From CAWGYQ01 sp963817395 (GTDB lineage: Bacteria; Acidobacteriota; Vicinamibacteria; Vicinamibacterales; CAVPJW01), in the NCBI GenBank assembly GCA_963817395.1, contig CAWFOC010000004.1, positions 558,001 to 622,000 of the forward strand: a stretch of DNA of 64,000 nucleotides, given 5' to 3'. Of this stretch, positions 29,892 through 38,820 are shown piece by piece. The notes under the pieces were generated by a model, which was given only the letters and a program-made list of their open reading frames with translations, did no database searches and was not told the origin of the DNA. The position numbers and the translations under genes were made by a program. Every line of letters starts with the position of its first letter. Position 1 is the stretch's first letter.

Positions 29892-31066
29892 CACGAGCGT
29901 GGGCGGATAGCCCGGCGGCAGCGCAGCAGGACATCCAGACGGAACATCCGCCCAGCGCCAGACTCCGGGTCGTGCACGTGGTGCTCAGCCTGTCGCCGGG
30001 AGGCACCGAGCGTCTCGTCATCGACATGGCCACCGGCCTTCGCCGCGACGTTGACGCCTCGGTGTGCTGCCTCGATGAGCCGGGCGCGTGGGCGGCGGAG
30101 GTCGAAGCGGCTGGCATCGGTGTCACCTCGCTCACTCGGCGTCCCGGCTTCCATCCGAGCCTCGGACGTCGGCTTGTCGCGGTGGCTGATCGGTGTCGCG
30201 CCGATCTGTTGCACTGCCACCAGTACTCGTCGTTCGTCTACGGTGCCCTCGCGAGGATGTGGAGACCTCGCCTGGGCTTGATATTCACCGAACATGGCCG
30301 GCTCTCCGATGCGCCAGCGTCACTCAAGCGCAGGCTGGTGAACCCGTGGCTCGCCCGCATACCCAATCGCCTCTTCGCCGTGTCCGAAGACCTCCGTCGT
30401 GAGCTGATCGGTCAGGGATTTCCCGCTAGTCGTCTGGGCGTGATCTTCAATGGCATCGATCCGGGCGTGCTGACCACGGACGAGGATCGCCGGCGCGCGA
30501 GGCTGCTGATGGGTATCTCGGACTCGACCCTCGTTGTCGGGAGCGTGGCGCGCCTCGATCCGGTCAAGGATCTGACAACGTTGATCGCCGGCTTCGCCGA
30601 GCTCCATCGCCAGCGAGCGGATTCGGTGCTGCTGATCGTGGGTGATGGCCCGGAGCGCGGCGCCTTGGCCGGCGCCGCGGCGGCTCAGGGCCTCGACCGC
30701 CACGTCCACTTCACCGGATACCGTTCCGATGCGCGCGCCCTGCTGCCAGCCCTGAATATCTACGCAAGCACCTCGATTAGCGAAGGGATTTCTCTGACGT
30801 TGCTCGAGGCCATGGCGGCGGGGCTCCCCATCGTTGCGACTCGGGTAGGCGGAACGCCCGAAGTGGTGATCGACGGAGAGACGGGCCTTCTCGTCCCGGC
30901 GAGAAACGTGCCGGCCTTGTCGTCACGGCTGATGACCCTGGCCGAATCGCCCGACACGCGGCGGGAGATGGGCTCCCGCGCGCGGCTGCGCGTCGAACGG
31001 CACTTTTCACTGGATCGGATGCTCGCCGAGTATCATCGAACGTATCGTCAACTGGCCCGGTGCTGA
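29888..31066 (+). CDS. GT4-family glycosyltransferase (stp2/TIGR03088-like)
   Basis: 392-residue GT-B enzyme resembling the second sugar transferase of XrtA loci. Motifs: VHVVLSLSPGGTERLVIDMATGL, LHCHQYSSFVYGALAR, FTEHGRLSD, FAVSEDLRRELI, VIFNGIDPGVL, VGSVARLDPVKDLTTLI and ASTSISEGISLTLLEAMAAGLPIVATRVGGTPEVV (E-x7-E). GTG 29888 overlaps the reconstructed stop of the preceding gene. The downstream amidotransferase begins one base after the stop. Confidence 0.9.
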   Translation: MTRAWADSPAAAQQDIQTEHPPSARLRVVHVVLSLSPGGTERLVIDMATGLRRDVDASVCCLDEPGAWAAEVEAAGIGVTSLTRRPGFHPSLGRRLVAVADRCRADLLHCHQYSSFVYGALARMWRPRLGLIFTEHGRLSDAPASLKRRLVNPWLARIPNRLFAVSEDLRRELIGQGFPASRLGVIFNGIDPGVLTTDEDRRRARLLMGISDSTLVVGSVARLDPVKDLTTLIAGFAELHRQRADSVLLIVGDGPERGALAGAAAAQGLDRHVHFTGYRSDARALLPALNIYASTSISEGISLTLLEAMAAGLPIVATRVGGTPEVVIDGETGLLVPARNVPALSSRLMTLAESPDTRREMGSRARLRVERHFSLDRMLAEYHRTYRQLARC

Positions 31067-31067
31067 C

Positions 31068-32996
31068 ATGTGTGGAATTGCTGGAATCTTTGCGATGGAC
31101 GGACACCTCGATCCCGCGCTCAGCGCCGCGCTGCCAGCCATGACGCATGCGATTCGCCACCGCGGGCCGGATGGAGACGGGTTTTTCGACGATGGCCGGG
31201 CGGGTCTCGGGCATCGTCGTCTGGCGATCATCGATATTGCGCGCGGGGCCCAGCCCATCGCCAACGAGGATGGCTCGTGCTGGGTGATGTTCAACGGCGA
31301 GATCTACAACCACACGTCGGTGCGCAAGACGCTGGAGGCCAGGGGCCATGTCTTCCGGACATTCTCCGACACCGAAGTCATCGTTCACGCGTATGAGGAG
31401 TACGGCCCATCGTGTGTCGAGTCGCTTGACGGTATGTTCGCGCTGGTCGTCTACGATCAGCGAGACCGCACGTTGTTCATCGCTCGCGACCGGCTTGGCA
31501 AGAAGCCCCTGTTCTATGCGACCTTCGGCGGGGCTTTTCATTTCGCGAGCGAAATCAAGGCGCTCAAGGCCAGCCCGTTCTGGAACGGCGAGATCGATCT
31601 CTCCTCGCTCGAAGGTTACCTCTCGCTCGGCTACTTTCTGGCGCCGGACACGGCCTATCGGCACGTGCGGAAGCTCGAGCCCGGCCACTGGCTTCGCGTT
31701 CGCAACGGGCATATCGAGATTCGCAAGTACTGGGATGTCGAGCAGTTCGACGACGACCAGCGACCTGAAGAAGATCTTCTGGAAGAGTTGACCGCACGAT
31801 TGCGTCAGTCAGTCCAGGATCGGCTCGAGAGCGAGGTGCCGTTGGGCGCCTTCCTCTCCGGCGGCATCGATTCGGGCCTCGTGGTCTCGTTCATGTCCGA
31901 GTCGTTGGGCGCCAGTCTCCAGACGAACTCGGTCGGGTTCGGAGAAGCCGCACACAACGAGCTGCGTGCCGCGGCGTTGACCGCAGGCTGCTTCAATACC
32001 CGGCATCACGAGGCCATCATCGAGCCACAGCTCGAACAGGTGCTCGATCCGATTCTCGAGGCGTTCGACGAGCCGTTCGCCGATTCGTCGGCTATCCCCA
32101 CCTACTATGTCTCCAAGTTCGCGCGGCAATTCGTCACGGTGGCGCTCACCGGGGACGGCGGTGACGAGACATTCGGTGGGTACGACTTCCGCTACGTGCC
32201 CCACGCTCTCGAGAGCCGGGCCAGACGCGTCGTGCGAGGTGCGGCTGGAAGGCGTCTCGCGCGCACGCTCGGCGGGCGATGGCCGCGCTCGAGCGCGCTA
32301 CCACGCCCGCTGCGCGTCGGCAATGTGCTCGAGAATCTCGGACGTGACGCCGCCGCGGCGTACTACGCGGACCTGTGTTTCCTCAAGCCGTGGGATGCGC
32401 GCGCGCTCATGGGCCGTCCGAGCGGGCGCGATCCCCTCGACAGCCCTGTGTACGCCGCCGTCACCGAGCCTTACCGACGGTGTCCGTCGCCGAGCGCCGT
32501 GCAACGTGCGCAGTACGCCGACCTCAAGGTCTACATGCCCAATGATCCGCTGGTGAAGGTGGACCGAATGAGCATGGCCCACGCTCTGGAAATCAGGTGT
32601 CCATTGCTGGATCACAAGCTCGTGGAGTTTGCGTTCCGGATTCCGACCGAGCGCAAGATGCCGAAGCTCCGATCCAAGCACTTGCTTCGTGAGCTGGCGG
32701 CCACGCGCCTGCCCGCCGAGCTTGCGACCCTACCCAAACGAGGGTTCACCGCGCCGATCGGCCGATGGATCGCCGGGCCTTACGCCGACGCCTTTCGCAG
32801 CCAGACGCTGGGAACCAGTTCGCCGCTCGCAGGCCTCATCGATGTGCCACGACTGACCGAAGCGTTCGACGATCACCGGGCTGGCCGCGCCGATCATGCC
32901 TATCTGCTGTGGGCGACGTGGGTACTGGCACGCTGGTGCCGGATCGAGCGGGTGGTCATGCCCGGAGTAGTTCGCGCAGGGTCCGGAGGGTCGTGA
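31068..32996 (+). CDS. asparagine-synthase-type amidotransferase, XrtA-associated (amidotransferase 1)
   Basis: 642 residues. The N-terminal glutaminase domain begins MCGIAGIFAMDG with the catalytic Cys2, and has RHRGPDGDG and the MFNGEIYN motif. The synthetase domain has the PP-loop GAFLSGGIDSGLV (about 264) and GDGGDETFGGYDFRY. Matches the XrtA-system amidotransferase 1 family (TIGR03108-like), thought to amidate a sugar or an EPS component; the substrate is not established. It follows the GT4 gene by one base. The 183 bases after it hold nothing I can name. Confidence 0.93.
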   Translation: MCGIAGIFAMDGHLDPALSAALPAMTHAIRHRGPDGDGFFDDGRAGLGHRRLAIIDIARGAQPIANEDGSCWVMFNGEIYNHTSVRKTLEARGHVFRTFSDTEVIVHAYEEYGPSCVESLDGMFALVVYDQRDRTLFIARDRLGKKPLFYATFGGAFHFASEIKALKASPFWNGEIDLSSLEGYLSLGYFLAPDTAYRHVRKLEPGHWLRVRNGHIEIRKYWDVEQFDDDQRPEEDLLEELTARLRQSVQDRLESEVPLGAFLSGGIDSGLVVSFMSESLGASLQTNSVGFGEAAHNELRAAALTAGCFNTRHHEAIIEPQLEQVLDPILEAFDEPFADSSAIPTYYVSKFARQFVTVALTGDGGDETFGGYDFRYVPHALESRARRVVRGAAGRRLARTLGGRWPRSSALPRPLRVGNVLENLGRDAAAAYYADLCFLKPWDARALMGRPSGRDPLDSPVYAAVTEPYRRCPSPSAVQRAQYADLKVYMPNDPLVKVDRMSMAHALEIRCPLLDHKLVEFAFRIPTERKMPKLRSKHLLRELAATRLPAELATLPKRGFTAPIGRWIAGPYADAFRSQTLGTSSPLAGLIDVPRLTEAFDDHRAGRADHAYLLWATWVLARWCRIERVVMPGVVRAGSGGS

Positions 32997-33179
32997 GGGT
33001 CGTACGACACGACATCATCCATCGGCGAATAGGGCACGGATGGACGCGACCGATGATGGTTGGCGAGGCGCGAGCGCATCCGCGCGTCGAAAGGAGACGC
33101 GGGCGCCGTTGCGAGTGTCTCGGTTCTCGGTGGACAGACACGAACGGTGTGGCGTGAGCCAGCTGGTGTGCGGTGCGGG

Positions 33180-33929
33180 ATGGTAATCAAAGGGGAGAAA
33201 GGGGTGCGCGAGGCGTATCAGGACGAACGCCTTGCGCAGGCGTACGTCGGTGAGCGTTTCCGCGAGCCGCTGGGCGCCTTGCTTCACGATCGCCAGAAAC
33301 GGGCCCTGCTCCGGCTGTTGGCCCGGCACCGGCCAGATCGAATTCTCGAGATTGCGCCAGGCCCGGCCCGCCTGACTATCGAGCTGCCATCGAACCCGGA
33401 GCATCCGGGCATTCTCATCGACTCCAGCCGTCAGATGCTGGATGTCGCACGAGCGCGGCTCGAGAGCGCTGCACCAGGGGCATGGCGCTACGTACAAGGT
33501 GACGTCTTTCGGCTGCCGATCCGGTCGCAGTTCGACCTCGTGTACAGCTTCAGGCTGATTCGACATTTCGAGGAGCCCGAACGGGCACGCATCTACTCGG
33601 AGATTGCCCGGGTGCTACGGCCAGGCGGCTTTCTGGTGTTCGATGCGGTCAACATTGCGGTGTCCGCTCCGCTTCGCCGCGAATCCCCCTATGCGTATCC
33701 GGTGTTCGACGCCCTGCTGACGGAGGCGCAGTTGCGCGCCGAGCTCGGCCAGAACGGGTTCGAGCCGGTCCTGCTGGAGGGTGTGCAGCACGATTATCGT
33801 CGGCTCTCACGCCTGCAGGTGCTCGTCTCTCCACGCTCGCGCGTTCTGTCACGCTTGCTGATGGAGTTGGTGGATCGTGCGCGCCGGAACGAGCCGCTCG
33901 AATGGATTGTCGTGTGCCGCCGCGCGTAA
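33180..33929 (+). CDS. class I SAM-dependent methyltransferase
   Basis: 249 residues from ATG 33180 (MVIKGEKGVREAYQDERLAQAYV); the 40 codons open upstream look non-coding. SAM-binding motif I is ILEIAPGPARLTIEL, motif II region FDLVYSFRLIRHFE, and post-motif ARVLRPGGFLVFDAVN. Probably methylates a sugar or lipid-linked intermediate of the EPS. The gene end overlaps the following glycosyltransferase by 28 bases. Confidence 0.85.
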   Translation: MVIKGEKGVREAYQDERLAQAYVGERFREPLGALLHDRQKRALLRLLARHRPDRILEIAPGPARLTIELPSNPEHPGILIDSSRQMLDVARARLESAAPGAWRYVQGDVFRLPIRSQFDLVYSFRLIRHFEEPERARIYSEIARVLRPGGFLVFDAVNIAVSAPLRRESPYAYPVFDALLTEAQLRAELGQNGFEPVLLEGVQHDYRRLSRLQVLVSPRSRVLSRLLMELVDRARRNEPLEWIVVCRRA

Positions 33930-34948
33930 CTTACTGGACTGGCAACTGGAACCCCACCCGCGACGCCATTTCGAGTGAAATTCAGGCGCTCCGGCAGACG
34001 CTGCAGCCTGGAAGTCTGGTCGTGTCGTTCGCGCCGGCTCAGCGCTCGGCACTGCTCTGGCGAGAACGCGTCCTCGTGCTGGGTGCACACCGATGGTTGG
34101 TCTACCGGACGCTATCGTCACTGCTCGAGCCGCTGGGCGACATCACCCACATCTTCGGCGGCTTCGACTCCTGGCATCCTCTTCGTTCGCTGGGGCGGAA
34201 GCCTTTGCTGTTCACCGTTGCCATTTCAGGTGAGCCGCTCGCGCCCGCACTCTACGAGCGGGTGACGTTGTTCGTAGCCGAGACGGAACCTCTGGCTTCA
34301 GAGCTGAGAGCAGCCGGCATCGGCGAGGAGCGCATCCGCACGATCTATCCGGGTGTCGATCTGACGAGGTTCGCGCCGTCTCCGTTGCGGCCTGGTGGCC
34401 CGTTTCGTCTGTTGTTCGCGAGCACACCCGCCGATCCGCGAGAGATCGAATCGCGCGGCATTCCGTTGCTCTTCGACGTCGCACGCTGCTGTCCGGATGT
34501 TGAAGTGGTCATCCCGTGGCGACTATGGGGTGACCAGACGGCGGCAAGGGCCATGCTCGCCACCCTCGCGCCGCCCCCCAACGTTCGGATCGAGTGGGGT
34601 GATGTAGCCGACATGGCATCCCTGTACCGAGAAGTGCATGCCACAGTTGTCTGTTTTGCCCCTGGCGTTGGGAAATCGTGTCCCAACTCGATCATCGAGG
34701 GCCTGGCGTGTGGGCGCCCGGCCGTGGTGACGGAGGCGAGCGGTATTGCCGGAACGATTCGTGCCGCGGCTGCCGGCATCGTCGTACCGCGAACAGTCGA
34801 TGACGTTGCGGCGGCAGTCATGGCGCTTGCCAACGAACGCGAGGCATTTTCAAAGGCGGCGCGCCGCCTCGCCGAGGACTGCTTCGATGTTCGCCGCTTC
34901 TGCGAAGCTTATGGCGGGCTCTACCAGACCTTGGCCGGCCGTGCGTGA
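33902..34948 (+). CDS. glycosyltransferase (GT4-like)
   Basis: 348 residues with a GT-B fold: TYWTGNWNPTRDAISSEIQAL at the N-terminus, IFGGFDSWHPLRSLG, LFVAETEPLASELRAAGI, IRTIYPGVDLTRFAP, LLFASTPAD and the C-terminal donor-site region GVGKSCPNSIIEGLACGRPAVVTEASGI (E-x7 motif). The N-terminal domain is shorter than in most GT4 enzymes, so the specificity is open. It overlaps the methyltransferase. Its stop is 57 bases from the convergent GT39 stop. The gap contains only a weak GCAGG/CCTGC hairpin. Confidence 0.82.
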   Translation: MDCRVPPRVTYWTGNWNPTRDAISSEIQALRQTLQPGSLVVSFAPAQRSALLWRERVLVLGAHRWLVYRTLSSLLEPLGDITHIFGGFDSWHPLRSLGRKPLLFTVAISGEPLAPALYERVTLFVAETEPLASELRAAGIGEERIRTIYPGVDLTRFAPSPLRPGGPFRLLFASTPADPREIESRGIPLLFDVARCCPDVEVVIPWRLWGDQTAARAMLATLAPPPNVRIEWGDVADMASLYREVHATVVCFAPGVGKSCPNSIIEGLACGRPAVVTEASGIAGTIRAAAAGIVVPRTVDDVAAAVMALANEREAFSKAARRLAEDCFDVRRFCEAYGGLYQTLAGRA

Positions 34949-35004
34949 CTCATCGCAGGTTCGTTCCTGCATGAGCCTGACGTTGGAGGACATGGTGACG
35001 ACCC

Positions 35005-36429
35005 TCAGGCGCCGCGCAAGTGGTGAGCCACGCCCATGGACCAGGTCGCCGGGCCGAACCGTTGAGTTGCGCGTACGAGACCGTATGCTGCGAATATGCA
35101 AAGGAATGGCACCAACGGCGTGCGGAATCTCGAGTAGGCGTCGAGGCCGCCGAGGGCCGCGGTCAGCGTGTAATACGCCGTGCAGCTCAGCAGCCCGCCC
35201 GCGACGGCCCGAGTCTTCACCTCGACAAGCGCGAGCGCGATGCCCACCGCGGCGAGCATGAGGACGGCTGCCGCATGCAGGACCTGCCACACAAACACGG
35301 CCAACAAGATCGCATCGTTCTGAACGACAACCTGCAGAGATTCCGCAACACGGCCACTGAGGATTCGCCCCAACCCCGGTGGATTCCACGGGAGCCCTGC
35401 GGCATAGGCGAGATCGGCAGTGTTGTGGCCGATCGACGCCTTTCCGAGGCCGATGAGCGACGACTTCACGACCGCCAATGGGTGCCCGGACACGATTCGC
35501 AGGGCCACCTGGCGCTGACGCGCGTCCATCGAGGCCACGCTCTCGTCGGCCCTCCAGAAGTTGATGCTGCTCGCCATCGGCGTCAACGCGTACTCTTCGG
35601 CGATTCGTTGGCGGGCGGCGTCAGCCGTGAGCCCGTATTCCACCTGGTACACTCCGGCGGCGACGAAGTACACCAGGTTGATGGACTCCACACTCGACAG
35701 CTTCCAGATGCCGTAGAGGCGATGGTTCCGAGCCATCCACGGCAAGACCAACAGGGCTACGACACAGAGCATGATTCCTGCAGCCACCGGCCCCCGCCGA
35801 ACCCGCCACGTGATGAGCTGGGGAACTGTGATCGCAGCCAGAATGACCGGCAGATACAGCCCGGCCGGGCGGACCAGCAGCGCCAGCCCGACCAGGAGGC
35901 CAGTGAGCACCGGCCGATATCCGACGGGCTGCGAGTCGACCAACCTGGGACGTCCGAATGATCCGAACCAGACCGCAACTGCGAGCGTCGCGAGAAACAC
36001 ATAGAGTGCTTCGCTGAGCGGCTTGAGACTCAGCACCTTCGTCATCAGGTCGCCTGCGTACAAGAAGCCGGCCATCAGCCCGACGGTTCGTCCGGCAAAT
36101 CGGGCGCCCAGACGGTAGACCACGCACGCAGTCGCCGCGACCAACAGTCCCTGCAACACATAAAGCGGCCAGACCTGACCGAACAGCGCGTCCAGGCCAC
36201 CAGCCAGCAGCGGGTAGACCGGCGTACGGAAAACGTCGGGCAGGTATGGCGGTTCGGCCTGGCGGGAGTACACCCCGAGCAACCAGAAATTCCTTCCCAG
36301 CAGGACGTATTGATGCGCGTCGGGACTGTCGGTCAACCGATAGTCAGCAAGATATTGTGGGCGGTGAACAGCGACGAACAGAAGCAGCAGCGCGTGAAGC
36401 ACGAAGGCGATTACGCCGATCGTTATCAT
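35005..36429 (-). CDS. GT39/PMT-like polytopic glycosyltransferase
   Basis: 474 residues from ATG 36429 (MITIGVIAFVLHALLLLFVA). In-frame GTG at 36498 is an alternative; the still longer frame to 36681 overlaps wzt. Eleven to twelve helices; first loop LADYRLTDSPDAHQYVLLGRNFW with acidic residues, DVFRTPVYPLLAGGLDALFG, LSLKPLSEALYVFLATLAV, LLVRPAGLYLPVILA and AYSRFRTPLVPFLCIFAAYG. Second GT39-type enzyme in the locus. It sits downstream of wzm/wzt and so belongs to the xrtA-led minus block. Confidence 0.82.
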   Translation of the reverse strand: MITIGVIAFVLHALLLLFVAVHRPQYLADYRLTDSPDAHQYVLLGRNFWLLGVYSRQAEPPYLPDVFRTPVYPLLAGGLDALFGQVWPLYVLQGLLVAATACVVYRLGARFAGRTVGLMAGFLYAGDLMTKVLSLKPLSEALYVFLATLAVAVWFGSFGRPRLVDSQPVGYRPVLTGLLVGLALLVRPAGLYLPVILAAITVPQLITWRVRRGPVAAGIMLCVVALLVLPWMARNHRLYGIWKLSSVESINLVYFVAAGVYQVEYGLTADAARQRIAEEYALTPMASSINFWRADESVASMDARQRQVALRIVSGHPLAVVKSSLIGLGKASIGHNTADLAYAAGLPWNPPGLGRILSGRVAESLQVVVQNDAILLAVFVWQVLHAAAVLMLAAVGIALALVEVKTRAVAGGLLSCTAYYTLTAALGGLDAYSRFRTPLVPFLCIFAAYGLVRATQRFGPATWSMGVAHHLRGA

Positions 36430-36512
36430 GTCGCGCGTTGCGACAGAGCCGTGGCCAAGCGGGGTCGTTTGGTGAGCCGGCGGTGTGATGGGTTGCACGC
36501 GCGGCGTCCGTC

Positions 36513-37785
36513 TCAAATCCGGCCGGGTCCGGGGCTTCCCGACATGTGCGGAACGTCGGCCTGTGGGACAGAGGGGTTGGGCTGCACCGCGACGGCTGAG
36601 CACCTGGCATTGAGGTACGCCAGGCCGCTCTGGCTGACGGTCTCGGCTACGGCAAACGTCGCGGCCGGATGGAGCCGGCACAGGATGTTCAGGGTGACCG
36701 TGTCGAACAGATACAGCTCCACGGAATAGTGTCCACGGGTCAGATTAGCGGCGAGCCTCCAGGTCATCTCAATCGTCTGCCCTGACCGTACGCTGACGGG
36801 GTCGCAATCGAGTGACGTGCTGAGGGCGGCGTACACGACCTCGCTCTTTTCGAGGCTCCGAAACCGGATACCCGATGCCAGAGAGGCCCGGGTGTCTGCA
36901 ACGAGGACGCGCGCCCAGAGGGCAATCTCATCACCGGCATGCACTCGTTGGGTCGGCAGCCCCTGGGCGTCCCGCAGTTCGACGATGACTTCAGTGGATC
37001 CACTGGTCGAGTCGGCCGGCCCATGGTCCTGGACCATCTTGGCGTAGGCGGCGATGCCCTCGTCGACCGGCGCAAGTGCCTCGATCCCGCCGCGTCTGAG
37101 CACCAGCGCATGGTCACAGAGCGAGGCGACGACCGAAAGGTTGTGGGAAACGAACACGATCCCGACGCCAGCACTCTTGAACCGCATCATGCGTTCGAAG
37201 CATCGTTCCTGAAATCTCATGTCTCCCACCGACAGCACCTCGTCGATGAGCAGCACCTCCGGATCCAGATGGGCGGCAATCGAAAAACCAAGCCTCGCTT
37301 GCATGCCGGAACTGTAGCGCTTGATCTGCGTGTCCACGAACTCGCCAACTTCGGCAAACTCGACGATCTCATCGAATGTTCTGGCGATCTCGGCGCGCTT
37401 CATGCCCATGACCGCGCCCTGGAGATAGATGTTCTCCCGGCCCGTGAGGTCCGGGTGAAATCCGGCGGCCAGTTCGATGAGCGCACCCGTGCGCCCGCGG
37501 ACGATCAGGGATCCCCGGGTGGGTTTGAGAATCTTCGTCAGGAGCTTCAGAGACGGTCGACTTGCCCGCGCCGTTCGGACCGATGATGGCCAGGGCGGTC
37601 CCTGGCTGAACCTCGAACGACACATCCTTGACGGCCCAGAACTCGTCCTCCTGGAGATCCGACGCCAGGAGCCGGTCGCGAAGGCCATTGAAGAACGACG
37701 GAATGAGATCTCGCAGGCTGTCGTGGCGCTCGCCACGCCGGAATTTCTTCCAGACGCCATCGAACTCGACACAGGGAGCTCCCAC
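36513..37785 (-). CDS. Wzt-type ABC ATPase of polysaccharide exporter (one frame break)
   Basis: About 424 residues from GTG 37785 (VGAPCVEFDGVWKKFRRG). The nucleotide-binding domain (1-240) has Walker A IIGPNGAGKST, then a break near 37555 after which LKLLTKILKPTRGSL continues in another frame. Signature region is IKRYSSGMQARLGFSIAAHL, Walker B EVLLIDEVLSVGD, H-loop VFVSHNLSVV. A C-terminal beta-sandwich Wzt_C domain (about 275-410: VIVELRDAQGLPTQRVHAGDEIALW) should recognise the glycan. With Wzm it forms the exporter; TAG/GTG overlap by one base. Confidence 0.92.
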
Positions 37786-38588
37786 TAGATATTCTCCGCG
37801 AACCTGAACTCGGCGCGGTGGAACACCAGCCACGCGACAGCCAAGGTTGTCAGCGACACGGCCGTCGCCATCATGAAGGGACCCGCTGGCGGCAATTCGC
37901 CCAGGAGCAACACTGAGCGGTACGCATCGATGATGGCCGTCATCGGGTTGACCTTCAATACGGCGCCGATTGGCCCCTGTACCAGCTCCGTCGGATAGAG
38001 GACGGAGGTGGCGAACATCCAGACGGTAATGGTCACTTCGAAGAGGTACTTCACGTCGCGATAGAAGAGATTCCCCATCGCCAGGATCAACGCCACGCCG
38101 GCGGTAAAGATGATCTGGACGAGCAGCACGACTGGCAGAAAAGCCACCGCCGTCGTGATACCGATTCGATAGTAGATCATCATCCCAATCAGGACGATGG
38201 AGCCCACGGCGAAGTCGCCGAGCGACACGAGGATGGTGGAGAACGGAAAAATCTCTCGCGGAAAATAGATCTTGGTCACCAGGCTGACATTGCTCGTGAG
38301 CGAGATCACCGAGAAGCGAAGTGACGAGGCGAAGAAATTCCAGGCAAGCAGTCCGCAGTAGGCGAAGATGGGATAGGGTACGCCGACGTCAATGGGGGCA
38401 ACCCGCGTGAAGATCACCGAAAAGACCGCCGTGTTCACCAGCGGCATGAACACCGCCCAGCCAAATCCCATGACGGTCTGCTTGTACCGCAGCAGCAGGT
38501 CGCGCATAGTCATCTGGTAGAGGAGCTCGCGGTACTGGAGCTGCTCCGTCACCATTTCGGTGAAGTCTTCACGCAATCGAGTGAACAT
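37785..38588 (-). CDS. Wzm-type ABC-2 permease of polysaccharide exporter
   Basis: 267 residues, six hydrophobic helices, N-terminal cytosolic segment MFTRLREDFTEMVTEQLQYREL followed by MRDLLLRYKQTVMGFGWAVFMPLV, the standard ABC2_membrane/Wzm beginning. Other helices include FAVGSIVLIGMMIYYRIGI and VLLVQIIFTAGVALILAMGNLFYRDV. The gene precedes and overlaps wzt by one base. The 232-base gap upstream (38589-38820) separates it from the TPR gene. I saw no convincing promoter there, so read-through from the TPR gene is possible. Confidence 0.92.
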   Translation of the reverse strand: MFTRLREDFTEMVTEQLQYRELLYQMTMRDLLLRYKQTVMGFGWAVFMPLVNTAVFSVIFTRVAPIDVGVPYPIFAYCGLLAWNFFASSLRFSVISLTSNVSLVTKIYFPREIFPFSTILVSLGDFAVGSIVLIGMMIYYRIGITTAVAFLPVVLLVQIIFTAGVALILAMGNLFYRDVKYLFEVTITVWMFATSVLYPTELVQGPIGAVLKVNPMTAIIDAYRSVLLLGELPPAGPFMMATAVSLTTLAVAWLVFHRAEFRFAENI

Positions 38589-38820
38589 GCTGACTACGCT
38601 CTCCCTTTCGTTTCAACTTCGAACAACAACGTGGCATCGACGGAGCGATGCTCGGGACGGCAGGTTTCTGCACATCCTCTCACAGTAGTGCACCCGCACG
38701 AACCACGCATCAGGTTGAGACTGCCGCCCGACGGGCTAATCCGGTATCGGCGCAGGGACTCGCAGCCGGAGTGATTGACCGCGTCCGGCACGGGCGTCAC
38801 GGGCCCTCGGCGGTTGGCGC

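Noticed and set aside
34973..34990. GCAGG/CCTGC hairpin between convergent glycosyltransferases as terminator
   Set aside because: Only 5 base pairs and no T-run.
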